Shown: positions 24,223-32,437, counted from the stretch's first letter. The stretch is DNA of 64,000 nt from Anaerobacillus alkaliphilus (GCF_004116265.1 NZ_QOUX01000047.1:1-64000); one strand, 5' to 3'. Translations and numbers: made by a program. Notes: a model not told the origin generated them from the sequence alone.

Positions 24223-25053
24223 GTGACTGCGAACATGGAACTAAAACATAAGAATGAACTAGAACAAAACGGTCGTTCGTTACGGTCTACGGTACGACAA
24301 TTGGTAGAGCATCGATTGTTTCAACCGATTGTCATTGCAATTATCTTTTTAAATGGACTAATCATCGTGACTGAAACTTATTTCATTGGTAATCAGTTAT
24401 TACTAGTGTTGGATAAAATTATTGTTTGGATTTTTGTAATTGAATTAGTTGTAAAAATGATAGGACTCGGGTTTAGGGGTTATTTTTCCGATCGGTGGAA
24501 CTGGTTTGATTTTGGTATTGTCATAGGAAGTTTAGTCTTCTACTCAACACCATTTGTCAGCGTACTAAGGCTAATAAGGGTTTTACGACTCATTAGAATG
24601 ATCCCGGCGATTCCTGCATTACGTAGAATCATTGACTCATTAATGAAGTCCGTGCCTGCTTTATCCGGAATTTTAGGATTATGTATTTTAATCTTCTCAA
24701 TTTACGCCATTATTGGAACAACATTTTTTAGTGAAGTGCTGCCGGCGGAGTTTTTCGGAACGTTCCATAATTCGCTTTTTACATTAATGCAGGTGGTAAC
24801 GTTTGAGTCATGGGCTAGTCAGGTTGCGAGACCAATTATTAATGAGGTACCTTGGGCTTGGGTCTACTTTGTAACGTTTATTATTATTGGTGCGTTAGTT
24901 ATCTTAAACCTTGTAGTTGCTGTCATCTTGAGCTATTTAGGACAAGACGAAGAAGCAAAACGAGAGGAACAGATGGCACGTCTTTTCCAAGAAAATCAAG
25001 ATTTAAAGAACGATCTTCAAGAAATAAAGCAATTACTTTTAGAGAAAAAGTAA
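24223..25053 (+). CDS. NavBac-type voltage-gated sodium channel
   Basis: A 276-aa single-domain six-TM channel subunit of the NaChBac family, functional as a tetramer. The S4 voltage sensor has arginines every third residue (VLRLIRVLRLIRMIPAIPALRR). The pore helix and filter read FTLMQVVTFESWASQ, where NaChBac has TLESWAS, so the filter Glu is kept and the preceding Leu is Phe. S6 is followed by a C-terminal helix with heptad character (EEQMARLFQENQDLKNDLQEIK...), the family's tetrameric coiled coil. In alkaliphilic Bacillus such channels support pH homeostasis and chemotaxis. The GTG at 24223 follows AAGGAG closely. Confidence 0.9.
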   Translation: MTANMELKHKNELEQNGRSLRSTVRQLVEHRLFQPIVIAIIFLNGLIIVTETYFIGNQLLLVLDKIIVWIFVIELVVKMIGLGFRGYFSDRWNWFDFGIVIGSLVFYSTPFVSVLRLIRVLRLIRMIPAIPALRRIIDSLMKSVPALSGILGLCILIFSIYAIIGTTFFSEVLPAEFFGTFHNSLFTLMQVVTFESWASQVARPIINEVPWAWVYFVTFIIIGALVILNLVVAVILSYLGQDEEAKREEQMARLFQENQDLKNDLQEIKQLLLEKK

Positions 25054-25057
25054 TATG

Positions 25058-25092
25058 AAAGACGTTATCCAATAGGGTAGCGTCTTATTTTA
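25058..25092 (+). terminator. Terminator after sodium channel gene
   Basis: AAAGACGTTATCC pairs with GGGTAGCGTCTT (G-T pairs), then ATTTTAT. Confidence 0.7.
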
Positions 25093-25201
25093 TGTTTCTT
25101 GATGATATTTAGCTAAAAATCTAGTAAGATGGCATAGGAATAAATTTTTTTAGGTAATGAAAAAATAGAAAAAATTACTAGTTACAAAGGAGAGAATTAC
25201 A

Positions 25202-25531
25202 ATGCAAATTATTACGTGGGATGAAAATGAAAAGGTAAAATCGTTGGAAGATCAGGCACTGGTTAATCATCTAGAAAATTTATTAAACGATAGTACATAT
25301 GATCCTGATACAATTTCCACAAAAGATGCGTTAGTTTATTGCAAAATGAAGTTGATGGGAGAACATCATGCCATTTTGGTTAAGAAAATGGAAGAGTTGT
25401 TAATGAATTCAGAAATCTATCTACTTACGTGGGATGGGGAAGCGTCGGACGGTGGCGAAATGTTTCGATTAACTTCTTATGAGATTGAGGACATGGCAAA
25501 TGGAACGTTGTTTATGGAGTTTGAAGAGTAA
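25202..25531 (+). CDS. Hypothetical protein, 109 aa
   Basis: An acidic 109-aa soluble protein without signal peptide or membrane segment; I do not recognise the family. It opens MQIITWDENEKVKSLEDQ and closes with an acidic FMEFEE. A strong RBS (AAAGGAGAG) and good codon structure support a real gene. It stands alone between the sodium channel and a 52-bp repeat pair. Confidence 0.7.
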   Translation: MQIITWDENEKVKSLEDQALVNHLENLLNDSTYDPDTISTKDALVYCKMKLMGEHHAILVKKMEELLMNSEIYLLTWDGEASDGGEMFRLTSYEIEDMANGTLFMEFEE

Positions 25532-25544
25532 CAGGAAGGGGATT

Positions 25545-25643
25545 GTGCCTGGAGTTGTAAAGGGATGGAAAAACCGGTCACTAATCCGCTCTATTAGTGC
25601 CTGAATTTGTAAGGTAATGGAAAAACCGGTCGCTAATCATCCT
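25545..25643. repeat. Two-copy outlier of the 52-bp tandem repeat family
   Basis: TGTAAAGG begins at 25556 and TGTAAGG at 25608, exactly 52 bp apart. Each is followed by ATGGAAAAACCGGTC.CTAATC, matching the CCGGT/CTAATC subfamily of the large array at 42197-42960. This is a second, minimal locus of the same family. Confidence 0.8.
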
Positions 25644-25742
25644 GAAAACCTCTACAAAGACAATTTGCTTCTCATACTAACAGGAATTATCTGAGTTTCC
25701 GTCGAATAATTTCAATGAAACTATTATATAAAGGAGCAAACT

Positions 25743-26699
25743 ATGACATCACCTATTACAGTCTCTCAAAAAAGGAATAGTAAAAAATCAATATTTCTAA
25801 AAGTTTTACTTGGATTACTAGCTGCGTTCATCATTGTTTATCTGCTATTATTATTTGTCTTTATTCCAGAACGTGACACGCATCCATTTTTTACTCATTA
25901 TGATGAGCCGTTAATTATTGCACATCAAGGTGGGTATCACTTAGCACCATCTAGCTCAATAGCTGCGTTTGATAAGGCGGTTGAAATTGGCACGCATGTA
26001 CTAGAGTACGATCTTCATATTACAAAAGATGGATATCTTGCTTTAATCCACGATCCGACGGTTGACCGTACCACAAACGGTACTGGTGAAGTAGCATCAA
26101 TGACCCTAGAAGAAGTACAAGCATTAGATGCGGGGTATTCGTTTCAGGATCTAAATGGTGAACATAGCTACCGAGATCAAAGTGTGTATATCCCTGATGT
26201 TCGAGAAATGTTCGAACGCTACTCAGATAAGCTTCATATGATTGAGATTAAAGATACTAACCCTTATGATCGAATGGATGAAATCATCACGACACTTTGG
26301 AATCTAGTGGAAGAATTCAATATGCAGGACAAAGTCTTAATCGCAGCGTTTGATAGTTTTATCTTAGATCGTGTAACTGAATTGACGAATGGCCAAGCTG
26401 CTACAGGTGGTGGGAAAAAGGAAACAACGAATTTTGTAATTACGCATAAGTTTTTCCTACAACCGTTTTATTTTCCGAAGGTAGACTCATTTCAACTACC
26501 ACTAGCGCAGGCTGGCTTTGATCTTACAGACAAAAAGCTTATTAGAGGGGCAGAGCGTTTAAATCAACAGGTTCATTATTGGACGATTAATGATAAGGAC
26601 GTTATGCTTAAACTACTAGAAAAAGGTGCACATGGGATTATTACCGATCGTCCTGATTTATTGCACGAAGCAATTGAAGAATATAAAGCAAATAACTAA
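25743..26699 (+). CDS. Membrane-anchored glycerophosphodiester phosphodiesterase
   Basis: A 318-aa GDPD-family TIM-barrel enzyme with one N-terminal membrane anchor (about 18-42), so the catalytic domain probably faces outside. Catalytic pieces are IAHQGG (family usually HRGG), the metal-binding pair in LEYDLHITKDG, and HDPTVDRTTNGTG with the second histidine. The usual P-E-N after the first histidine reads APSSS, a departure that may alter metal binding or substrate. Expected products are glycerol-3-phosphate and an alcohol from glycerophosphodiesters or teichoic acid. Confidence 0.85.
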   Translation: MTSPITVSQKRNSKKSIFLKVLLGLLAAFIIVYLLLLFVFIPERDTHPFFTHYDEPLIIAHQGGYHLAPSSSIAAFDKAVEIGTHVLEYDLHITKDGYLALIHDPTVDRTTNGTGEVASMTLEEVQALDAGYSFQDLNGEHSYRDQSVYIPDVREMFERYSDKLHMIEIKDTNPYDRMDEIITTLWNLVEEFNMQDKVLIAAFDSFILDRVTELTNGQAATGGGKKETTNFVITHKFFLQPFYFPKVDSFQLPLAQAGFDLTDKKLIRGAERLNQQVHYWTINDKDVMLKLLEKGAHGIITDRPDLLHEAIEEYKANN

Positions 26700-26704
26700 G
26701 CCGT

Positions 26705-26736
26705 AAAAGCCGTTTATCAAAGATAAGCGGCTTTTT
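26705..26736. terminator. Bidirectional terminator
   Basis: AAAAGCCGTTTATC pairs with GATAAGCGGCTTTTT between the convergent GDPD and NlpC/P60 genes. Confidence 0.88.
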
Positions 26737-26741
26737 CATGT

Positions 26742-27137
26742 CTATAAAACTCGTTTAGACCCCAAATAACGACCTTCTAAGAGCAATGGACGAAGTGCTG
26801 CTATGTGTACCTCTTTTTCTTTTCTGCTAGTATGGAGAATTGTTCCTTTCCCTAAGTACAAAGCAACGTGACCAACTTTCTCAATGCCCTGGTTTGTCCT
26901 TCTTTTTTCGGTTGTGAAAAATAATAGATCACCTTTTTTCAAGTCTTTAAACGCAACTTTTTTGCCTACTATAAATTGCTGGCGGGAGTTACGTGGAAGC
27001 TCAATCCCGTGTTCTTGAAATATATATTGTATAAATGAACTGCAATCAAAAGTATTCGTTTGAAAGGGTGGTGCATTAAACACGTATGGTGTTCCTAGGT
27101 ACGATAAGCCTGTGTCGATTATTTTATCCGCAATCAT
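26742..27137 (-). CDS. NlpC/P60 family cysteine peptidase
   Basis: A 131-aa protein consisting of one NlpC/P60 domain. The nucleophile is in the motif TFDCSSFIQYIF, the catalytic histidine in VGHVALYLGKG and a third polar residue in ILHTSR. Family members cleave D-Glu/meso-DAP bonds in peptidoglycan. There is no signal peptide, so it may act on cytoplasmic muropeptides or leave by another route. The ATG at 27137 has a good RBS (AAGGAGCG). Confidence 0.85.
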   Translation of the reverse strand: MIADKIIDTGLSYLGTPYVFNAPPFQTNTFDCSSFIQYIFQEHGIELPRNSRQQFIVGKKVAFKDLKKGDLLFFTTEKRRTNQGIEKVGHVALYLGKGTILHTSRKEKEVHIAALRPLLLEGRYLGSKRVL

Positions 27138-27279
27138 GTTAGCGCTCCTTCTTTCAGTGTTACTCTATCTTATCGCTAAATCTACTTTCTGATTGGACAA
27201 GGGGAGGAGAGAAATCGCACATTTTTCAATTGCCTAGTGGGGTGGGTTTGGTTAAACTTAATACAAGAGGTGTTAAAAA

Positions 27280-28017
27280 ATGGATACAACTACAATCATT
27301 TTAGTAATTGTACAAGGCCATGCTGCTGGTTTGTTCTTTTTGTTTGCTCACTTAATTAAGAAAAAGAAATACTATGGCTTAATTTCTGGATTTTCAATGA
27401 AAAGTGAGGCGGAACAAGAAGAGCTTATCAAGAATGGCTATCCTCAGGCTGTAGGAAACATCATGAGTAATTCAGCCTGGATACTACTCATTGGATTGAT
27501 CTTATTACTTTTAGGATTAGAAGCAGCAATCTTATGGTCATATGGGATATTAATGCTGTATATGTTTGGACACTTGTTATACATTAGTAAACGAGACGCC
27601 AAGAGAGTTAGAAAACGAAATTTTATCATCTTGGTCAGTGTAACAGTCATCACCCTTGGTGGAGTAGGAACTTTATTTTACCTTGGGGAACAACCGAACT
27701 ACCTCACAGTAACAGAGGAAGAAGTGGTTGTTAGTGGGATGTATGGTCTCACCTGGCCGTTAACAGAGATTACAAACGTTGAATTAGTTGAGGAAATCCC
27801 AAGAATTCGTGCGAGAACTAATGGATTTTCGACTAGTCAGCGGGCAAAAGGGAAGTATCGTTTGGATGAGTTGGGAAGTGGTACGTTATTTCTTTATCGT
27901 GATCATCCACCGTTTCTAGTTGTTCAAAAAGGGGAGGATTACTTTATCATTAATTCAGAGAACGAATCCGAAACGATTGCTTGGTTTGAAAACATAGGAA
28001 GTGTGTTAGTGAAATAG
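27280..28017 (+). CDS. DUF3784-containing membrane protein with PH-like tail
   Basis: A 245-aa protein. The N-terminal half has four hydrophobic segments and the DUF3784 pattern (KKYYGLISGFSMKSEAEQEEL). The C-terminal half (about 140-245) is beta-rich, with YLTVTEEEVVVSGMYGLTWPLTEITNVELVEEIP, resembling a bacterial PH-like domain. The function is unknown. The RBS AGAGGTG precedes the ATG. Confidence 0.7.
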   Translation: MDTTTIILVIVQGHAAGLFFLFAHLIKKKKYYGLISGFSMKSEAEQEELIKNGYPQAVGNIMSNSAWILLIGLILLLLGLEAAILWSYGILMLYMFGHLLYISKRDAKRVRKRNFIILVSVTVITLGGVGTLFYLGEQPNYLTVTEEEVVVSGMYGLTWPLTEITNVELVEEIPRIRARTNGFSTSQRAKGKYRLDELGSGTLFLYRDHPPFLVVQKGEDYFIINSENESETIAWFENIGSVLVK

Positions 28018-28058
28018 GGAAAGACATAAACGGGGATGTAAAAAAGGAGAGGCTTAAA

Positions 28059-28226
28059 ATCAAGGTTCTATTAAGAATTCTAGTAAGTTTGGTTGTCCTA
28101 ATTCTCGGCTTAGCAATTATTGATCATTATTTCAATGGGGTTCTAAAATATATACTATGGGGTATAATAATCTCAGTAATTATGTTATACAACGAAAAGA
28201 AAAATCAAGAATTAAAGAGAACTTAG
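28059..28226 (+). CDS. Two-TM mini-protein, apparent AUC start
   Basis: A 55-codon open frame encoding two hydrophobic segments (LVSLVVLILGLAIID and YILWGIIISVIMLY) and a charged tail. The RBS AAGGAGAGG at 28044-28052 is ideally placed for ATC at 28059, but no ATG, GTG or TTG lies in the right place; the first in-frame TTG (28089) has no RBS and would cut the first membrane segment. It is followed by a terminator. Either a rare AUC start is used or the frame was disturbed. Confidence 0.45.
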   Translation: MKVLLRILVSLVVLILGLAIIDHYFNGVLKYILWGIIISVIMLYNEKKNQELKRT

Positions 28227-28260
28227 TAATTATACAATGGCTTTGTTTAAATCTATGGAA

Positions 28261-28296
28261 TCGTCTAGTTTAACAAGAGTTAGGCGATTTTTTATA
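28261..28296 (+). terminator. Terminator after mini-protein
   Basis: TCGTCTAG pairs with TTAGGCGA (two wobble pairs), then T6. Confidence 0.7.
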
Positions 28297-28322
28297 CAAA
28301 AAAGCACCGCGATTTACGGTGC
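28297..28322 (-). terminator. Terminator for the leftward ABC-2 transcript
   Basis: On the minus strand, GCACCG pairs with CGGTGC around a 7-nt loop, followed by T6. It ends the leftward unit containing the ABC genes and the DUF6176 remnant. Confidence 0.75.
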
Positions 28323-28373
28323 GATAAACTATTTATTTCATTAACAGTCTTATGTTTATATTAAGATTGTCAT

Positions 28374-28448
28374 TCAAAATGCTAGCCACTCGTTGACAAG
28401 CTTTGATTTACCATCTTTCACTTTAAATCGAGTTAATTCTATGTTCAT
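28374..28448 (-). pseudogene. Remnant of a DUF6176 family gene
   Basis: The reading frame opens with MNIELTRFKVKDGKSKLVNE followed by WLAF, the characteristic start of small DUF6176 proteins, then hits TGA after 24 residues. Adding one T in the preceding T run would continue into LNDNL, the family's expected LNEN-like sequence. The rest of the roughly 100-residue family length is missing, so this is a frameshifted and truncated relic. Confidence 0.55.
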
Positions 28449-28490
28449 GTTTTCAAACTTTCTGTTTACTATTTTATATGTGTAATTGTC

Positions 28491-29600
28491 TTACCTTGTT
28501 TCAACAATAGACCTTGTTTTATAGAACCAAGATCCAATCACAAAAGTAATAACTCCCCATAAGACCATAATTCCAATCCCGGCCCAAAGCGTAGGTGTAA
28601 AGATACTAGTTTGATAGATCATACTTTCTCTCAATCCTTCAACAAAGTAGGTGAGTGGGAGAATATTTGAAATTGGCTGGATCCACTGTGGCATTGTTTC
28701 AATCGGAAAGAATACACCACTTAGAAACATCATCAGAAAGCTTGATATATTTGCGACACCCATATAAGCCTCGGTTGTTTTACTAAATGAAGAGAAGAAG
28801 TAACCTAGGGCATTAAAGGACAAGGCACCGAGTATAAAGACGACAAGAAGCGTTGGAAAATTGATATAAAGCTTCGCGCCAAAGATGAGTGTCCCAATCA
28901 GTGAGAGAAGGACGATTTGGACGATACTAAACAAAAAGCGCATCGTCATATCGCTGAAGGCATACATGTTCATGTTCGCAGGTGTCATTCTAAGTCTTTT
29001 TAATAAGCCTTTGCGGCGCATCTCAACTAAATCAACCATTCCGAACATGCCGCCTTGGGCGATCGCTAATGCTATCATACCGGTGAGTAAGAAATCCGTG
29101 TAGCTCAACTCGTTCGTACTTGAAGAAATCGTCTCAAATTGCAATTGGTATGTAGGTGTTGCCCCTACGACAATAAGGTTTGATTGCTGAATGATGTTAG
29201 CTAATATCCCCGACAATGCTTGTGTAGTTACACCTTGCTCATTTTCTGTGTTGACTAATAAAAGAATAGAGGTTGACTCGGCTGTTTCTGGTAAAATAAT
29301 CGCTCCGTGAACATCCTTATTTTTGACCATTTCCTCGGCTTCTTCACGATTACCCGAAGTTTCTACTTCTAGAACTGGTATATGACTTAGTTGCTGAAGC
29401 AACATCTCAGAAGTTGGATTTGGATTTTCATCCACAATTGTTATTTTTGCAGAAAAATTACTATCTGAGCTACCACTAAAGATCACCATGAAAATCGTCA
29501 TCAAGATCACAGGGAAGAAAATTCCCCAGAACCATGCTTGTTTTTCACGCATTGTGATTTTTAATTGTGCAAGAAACATTTGTTTAAATTGTTTATTCAC
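28491..29600 (-). CDS. ABC-2 type transporter permease
   Basis: A 369-aa permease with the ABC-2 layout. One N-terminal membrane helix (about 20-40) is followed by a large extracytoplasmic loop (about 45-170) and five C-terminal helices. The conserved segments are MRRKGLLKRLRMTPAN and FLSGVFFPIETMPQWIQPISNILPLTYFVEGLR. It starts with GTG one base after the ATPase stop, its RBS GGAGGG lying inside the ATPase gene, so the two are translationally coupled. It probably forms a drug or lipid exporter. Confidence 0.88.
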   Translation of the reverse strand: MNKQFKQMFLAQLKITMREKQAWFWGIFFPVILMTIFMVIFSGSSDSNFSAKITIVDENPNPTSEMLLQQLSHIPVLEVETSGNREEAEEMVKNKDVHGAIILPETAESTSILLLVNTENEQGVTTQALSGILANIIQQSNLIVVGATPTYQLQFETISSSTNELSYTDFLLTGMIALAIAQGGMFGMVDLVEMRRKGLLKRLRMTPANMNMYAFSDMTMRFLFSIVQIVLLSLIGTLIFGAKLYINFPTLLVVFILGALSFNALGYFFSSFSKTTEAYMGVANISSFLMMFLSGVFFPIETMPQWIQPISNILPLTYFVEGLRESMIYQTSIFTPTLWAGIGIMVLWGVITFVIGSWFYKTRSIVETR

Positions 29601-29601
29601 G

Positions 29602-30531
29602 TTAATCCCTCCATTCCTTACCGGTAAAAGCGATAAAGACGTCTTCCAAACTCATTTCGCGAATAGAGACTTGTTCGACTTGATAATTCTTTTCTTTGGT
29701 AAAACCAAATAGATGGTATAAGGCATCTTCAGGGTTCGTGGTCCACAGCTTTAAAGAAGTATTTTCTCTTTCCGTTCTGGTGACAGAATTTAATGTTTCG
29801 GAAAAAGCAGTTGCCTCAATCGCAGCGTCGATACCGTCGAGGAACGATAAACGGACTTCGCGTTCTTCTGTTAAGCGGTCGATTAAAGCGGAAGGTGTGT
29901 CAATCGTTACAACCTTGCCTTGGTCGACAATACAGACACGGTCACTTAATTTTTCGGCTTCTTCCATATAATGAGTCGTTAGGATCGTTGTTTTCCCTAA
30001 GTTCTTTAGTTGTAAAATGATATCCCAAATGTTACGACGTGCTTGCGGGTCAAGACCTGTTGTCGGTTCATCAAGAAAGATGATATCAGGATCGCTAATC
30101 ATCGCGAGTCCAATCGCTAATCGTTGCCGCTGTCCACCTGACAACTTCTTCACTTGATTTTTTCTGTGTTCAGTTAGGTTAATGAGTTCTAGAATTTCTT
30201 CAGTTGGGCGAGCCTTATCATAGAAAGTAGAGAAGAGATCTAAATTTTCTTCTGGAGTTAACAGATCAAACATCGCACTGGATTGTGGTTGAATGCCAAT
30301 TTTTTGTTTAATCGTTTTGTCATGTTTCTCCCAGGATAGCTCACCAAATCGGATTTCTCCTTGATCTGGAGAAACTAGTCCTTCAATCATTTCAAGTGTT
30401 GTTGTTTTACCGGCACCGTTTGGTCCAATGATCGTAAAAACCTCTCCGGCTTCTACAGCAAAACTAATGTCTTGAACAGCTTGTATCGTGCCAAATGATT
30501 TCTTTAACTGCTTTACTTCTAAAACCGACAT
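29602..30531 (-). CDS. ABC transporter ATP-binding protein (DrrA/Nat type)
   Basis: A 309-aa nucleotide-binding subunit. Walker A is GPNGAGKTTT, the signature LSGGQRQRLAIGLAM, Walker B IIFLDEPTTGLDP, and the switch histidine is in LTTHYMEEAEKL. A C-terminal regulatory extension (about 215-309) is typical of multidrug/daunorubicin-type exporters. It is paired with the ABC-2 permease immediately downstream on the same strand. Confidence 0.9.
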   Translation of the reverse strand: MSVLEVKQLKKSFGTIQAVQDISFAVEAGEVFTIIGPNGAGKTTTLEMIEGLVSPDQGEIRFGELSWEKHDKTIKQKIGIQPQSSAMFDLLTPEENLDLFSTFYDKARPTEEILELINLTEHRKNQVKKLSGGQRQRLAIGLAMISDPDIIFLDEPTTGLDPQARRNIWDIILQLKNLGKTTILTTHYMEEAEKLSDRVCIVDQGKVVTIDTPSALIDRLTEEREVRLSFLDGIDAAIEATAFSETLNSVTRTERENTSLKLWTTNPEDALYHLFGFTKEKNYQVEQVSIREMSLEDVFIAFTGKEWRD

Positions 30532-30719
30532 AATTTCTCCTCACTTTCTTTCTCGTTAGATCTTCAACAATTCTACTACGTTTGCTCACTGGAAAAAGTT
30601 TCATTAACATCCGTTAACTATATTTTCACGACAAAGTAATTATTCAGGATTAACAGAAACTAAAAAATCTGTTTTTGGGAAATAATACATGGGATGAATG
30701 TAACAAAGGAGGGTTTCGC

Positions 30720-31187
30720 TTGGAGAACACGTTGAAGGTAGGGGATCTTGCACCTGACTTTAGCTTACCCGCGACAAAAGCAGAGAAGATTTCACTTTCT
30801 GATTATCGTGGTAACAAAAGTGTTGTTGTAGCTTTTTATGGAATGGATTTTACCCCTGGCTGAATTAAAGAAATCGCCTCTTGGAAAGAGGATTATAAAC
30901 GGTTTGAGAATTCAAACGCAGAAGTGTTAGGGATCAGTGTGGATCATATTCATTCACATCGTGTATTTGCGGCTAGTATGGGAACATTGCCATACCCGTT
31001 AGTTTCGGATTGGCATAGGCAGACAGTGAAAGACTACCATGTTTATAATGAAAGTGGTGGTGTCGCAAAACGGTCTGTGTTTGTGGTGAATAAAGAGGGG
31101 ATTATAACCTACCTGAATACATCATTTAAGGCCGATAAAAAAGAAGATTATGAGTCTGTTTTTAATGAACTAGAAAAGTTAGTGTAA
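30720..31187 (+). CDS. Peroxiredoxin with in-frame UGA (predicted selenocysteine) at the peroxidatic position
   Basis: A single frame of 155 codons interrupted only by TGA at codon 48 (30861-30863). The start is TTG 30720 with RBS AAAGGAGGG. The protein is an AhpC/TSA-type peroxiredoxin: [11 protein letters not shown], then [10 protein letters not shown], the UGA, and after it [26 protein letters not shown] and the catalytic Arg region KRSVFVV. In Cys relatives the residue after TPG is the peroxidatic Cys, so the UGA replaces exactly that residue. A hairpin CCTCTT-GGA-AAGAGG (30877-30891) starts 13 nt past the UGA and fits the bacterial SECIS pattern. No other cysteine is present, implying a 1-Sec enzyme. 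A Cys-to-stop mutation is the alternative. Confidence 0.8.
30861..30891 (+). promoter_or_regulatory. UGA plus bacterial SECIS-like hairpin
   Basis: The UGA is at 30861-30863. The stem CCTCTT / AAGAGG (30877-30882 / 30886-30891) has the apical loop GGA, whose first base is G and lies 20 nt after the UGA. This satisfies the general bSECIS model (4-16 bp upper stem, 3-14 nt loop, G in the first two loop bases, loop 16-37 nt from UGA). Confidence 0.65.
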
Positions 31188-31190
31188 ACG

Positions 31191-31224
31191 AAAAACACCA
31201 GAGAAGAGCCTCTGGTGTTTTTTT
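31191..31224. terminator. Bidirectional terminator
   Basis: AAAAACACCAGAG pairs with CTCTGGTGTTTTT around a 6-nt loop, between the peroxiredoxin and the opposing HTH-TPR gene. Confidence 0.9.
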
Positions 31225-32437
31225 ATGCAAATAACTTCTGGTAGTTTTCCTCAGTAAAAGTTTTAAATGGTGTTTCTGGGAGTTGTTGAAAATTCGCCAT
31301 CGCTCTGTTGATCGATGTATATGCCTCTTCTTTATTTCCTAACTTATTATGGCAAAGTGCCTTGAAGGTATCTACTACGTAGAGAAGTGATAGATCAAAC
31401 GGATGATGAACATCCGGGAATACCACTTTTTCTAAATAGCTTAAGGCTTCTTCATACCTACCTAAATAGAAGAGAACTTTCCCTTTCTCTAAGTTGAACC
31501 AAGGATCAAAAAAGTCTAAGTCGTCCTGATTTACAAACATTTGATCAATTTCCTCTAACGCTTTTTGATAGTCATGCTTTTCAGATGTCAGCAACATGAC
31601 TTGTAACAACTTATAAAATAGGAGAGAACCTTGGTTGTCGGCAAATTCGCCGTATTGTTTTAGTTTTTCAAGATAGTATCGTCGTTTTTCCTCATTATTT
31701 GACATCATTGCTTGGGCTGCTGCCAATCGATACAATTCATCTACTCTGTAAAAGAGCTGTTTTTCCTTAGCATAATTGATCGCTTGTTCCATGATGCGTG
31801 TCGCTGACTCTGAATCACCAATCGCATAATGCAGGACGGCTTCGTGATAATCAAGATCAAGTCTTGTCATTGGATCAATATAAGCATAATTTGCTTCAAT
31901 CTCACTTCGTTCTCGTACAAAAATTTCTAGTGAGCTATCGTAATCATGAATGATAAATTTACTAAAGGCACGGTTTATTGCAATATTAGTTCGGTTAGCC
32001 GCAATATTTAGTTGATCAAACATTTTTGCTGCTCGTTCTGCTACTTCTAGCCAGTTTTCTTGATCATCACGGAATAAAGCATAGCTATAAATTTCTAATA
32101 TTCGTGCAGCCTGATAGCCTTGAGTAAGGTTTTCAGCAAATGGTTCAATTAGCTCGATTAATTGTTTATATTTTTCAGGTGTCTTTTCACGGTCCAAGTT
32201 ATAAATTTTTTCAACTTGTTCTAAAATATCTCGAAGTTCATCTGAACTAATCACTTCTAATAAATCTGCTACCTCAACCTCCAGTTGATCCGCAATATAA
32301 GCTAGACTCTCCATCGAAGGCTGTGCCTTATTATTTTCAATTAAACTGAGCATTCCTTTTGTTAATTGATTTCCAGCAAGCGCTTCAAGTGTCAGCTTCT
32401 TCTGTTTTCGTAATTTCTTAATTCGTTCTCCTAGCAA
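31223..32437 (-). CDS. XRE-type HTH regulator with TPR domain
   Basis: A 404-aa regulator. The N-terminal helix-turn-helix (LGERIKKLRKQKKLTLEALA...TKGMLSLIENNKAQPS) is followed by about 300 residues of helical TPR-like repeats. This organisation is seen in Rap/RRNPP-like and related Firmicutes regulators that may bind peptides. The TTG at 32437 is preferred because GAAGGAGTG precedes it; the ATG at 32458 contains that RBS within its coding sequence. It is divergent from an MFS exporter, with two copies of a palindrome between them, so it likely controls that gene and itself. Confidence 0.82.
   Translation of the reverse strand: MLGERIKKLRKQKKLTLEALAGNQLTKGMLSLIENNKAQPSMESLAYIADQLEVEVADLLEVISSDELRDILEQVEKIYNLDREKTPEKYKQLIELIEPFAENLTQGYQAARILEIYSYALFRDDQENWLEVAERAAKMFDQLNIAANRTNIAINRAFSKFIIHDYDSSLEIFVRERSEIEANYAYIDPMTRLDLDYHEAVLHYAIGDSESATRIMEQAINYAKEKQLFYRVDELYRLAAAQAMMSNNEEKRRYYLEKLKQYGEFADNQGSLLFYKLLQVMLLTSEKHDYQKALEEIDQMFVNQDDLDFFDPWFNLEKGKVLFYLGRYEEALSYLEKVVFPDVHHPFDLSLLYVVDTFKALCHNKLGNKEEAYTSINRAMANFQQLPETPFKTFTEENYQKLFA

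Noticed and set aside
30861-30863. Simple nonsense mutation making the peroxiredoxin a pseudogene
   Set aside because: Not fully excluded, but the TGA replaces exactly the peroxidatic Cys, the downstream frame is intact over 107 codons, and a SECIS-like hairpin follows. Recoding is the better explanation.
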